This document shows positions 63,518 through 64,000 of a stretch of DNA of 64,000 nt, piece after piece; within the stretch, counting starts at the first letter, position 1; each line of letters begins with the position of its first letter. The translations under genes were made by a program, and so were the position numbers. Below the pieces are notes generated by a model, which did not search any database, was not told where the DNA came from, and worked only from the letters and a program-made list of their open reading frames with translations. The DNA is taken from positions 1 through 64,000 of the forward strand of contig CADASN010000009.1 of the NCBI GenBank assembly GCA_902790635.1, given 5' to 3'. This DNA is from an uncultured Bacteroidia bacterium. GTDB lineage: Bacteria; Bacteroidota; Bacteroidia; Bacteroidales; UBA932.

Positions 63518-64000
<483 letters not shown>

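Overview
The window looks like a chromosomal segment of an uncultured, GC-rich member of the Bacteroidales (phylum Bacteroidota), probably from a gut or rumen. Pointers are the promoter signature TAnnTTTG (often with TTTG or TTG 19-20 bases upstream), the near absence of Shine-Dalgarno sequences, lipoprotein and outer-membrane proteins of Bacteroidota type, and secreted plant-polysaccharide enzymes. The order is inferred with good confidence; the narrower lineage is a guess. No insertion sequence, prophage, integrase or CRISPR array was seen.

Layout. 1-13 kb: mixed housekeeping genes. These are a partial P-loop kinase, a Vat-like acetyltransferase, initiator tRNA-fMet, sppA, hisS, a MauE/DoxX membrane protein with tmk, folP, an OxyR-like regulator lacking the redox cysteines, the potassium transporter trkH, and a glycerate kinase coupled to a GH9 cellulase. 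13-16.6 kb: a lipoprotein, a DUF4380-like exported protein and a ketopantoate-reductase-like gene.

16.65-34.3 kb: the most unusual part, eleven closely spaced same-strand genes of unknown function. It contains four N-terminal zinc-ribbon membrane proteins upstream and one at the end, one zinc-ribbon-less paralogue, three paralogous proteins of about 1,300-1,360 residues (signal peptide, exported domain, one membrane span, charged linker, beta domains, helical region, conserved C-terminal domain with a D-x-D-x-T motif), and two secreted proteins that mix modules of the large proteins with a small domain here called GGxTF. A relative with two GGxTF domains lies at 41.5 kb. This is the best candidate for an undescribed system.

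34.3-42.5 kb: a membrane-protein/HTH pair, a TlpA-like thioredoxin lipoprotein, tRNA-His, an oxaloacetate-decarboxylase/pyruvate-carboxylase-B-like protein without the biotinyl lysine, a BamA-like barrel, a pectate lyase and small exported proteins. 42.6-59.3 kb: the division and cell-wall (dcw) cluster mraZ-rsmH-ftsL-ftsI-murE-mraY-murD-ftsW-murG-murC-ftsQ-ftsA-ftsZ, extended by gltX and lacking murF. It starts behind a terminator, four 10-bp MraZ-type boxes and a TATCTTTG promoter. 59.4-60.6 kb: rpiB-truB on the minus strand. 60.76 kb to the end: a pectin/rhamnogalacturonan set (GH28, GH105, uronate-type SDR dehydrogenase cut by the window end).

Two non-coding patterns recur. Both tRNA genes are followed by long inverted repeats that copy the tRNA 3' end in antisense, and by the same repeat of about 95 bp. 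Several genes (folP, panE-like, rpiB, nearly tmk) have the start codon 4-7 bases after the -7 promoter box, which predicts leaderless mRNAs.
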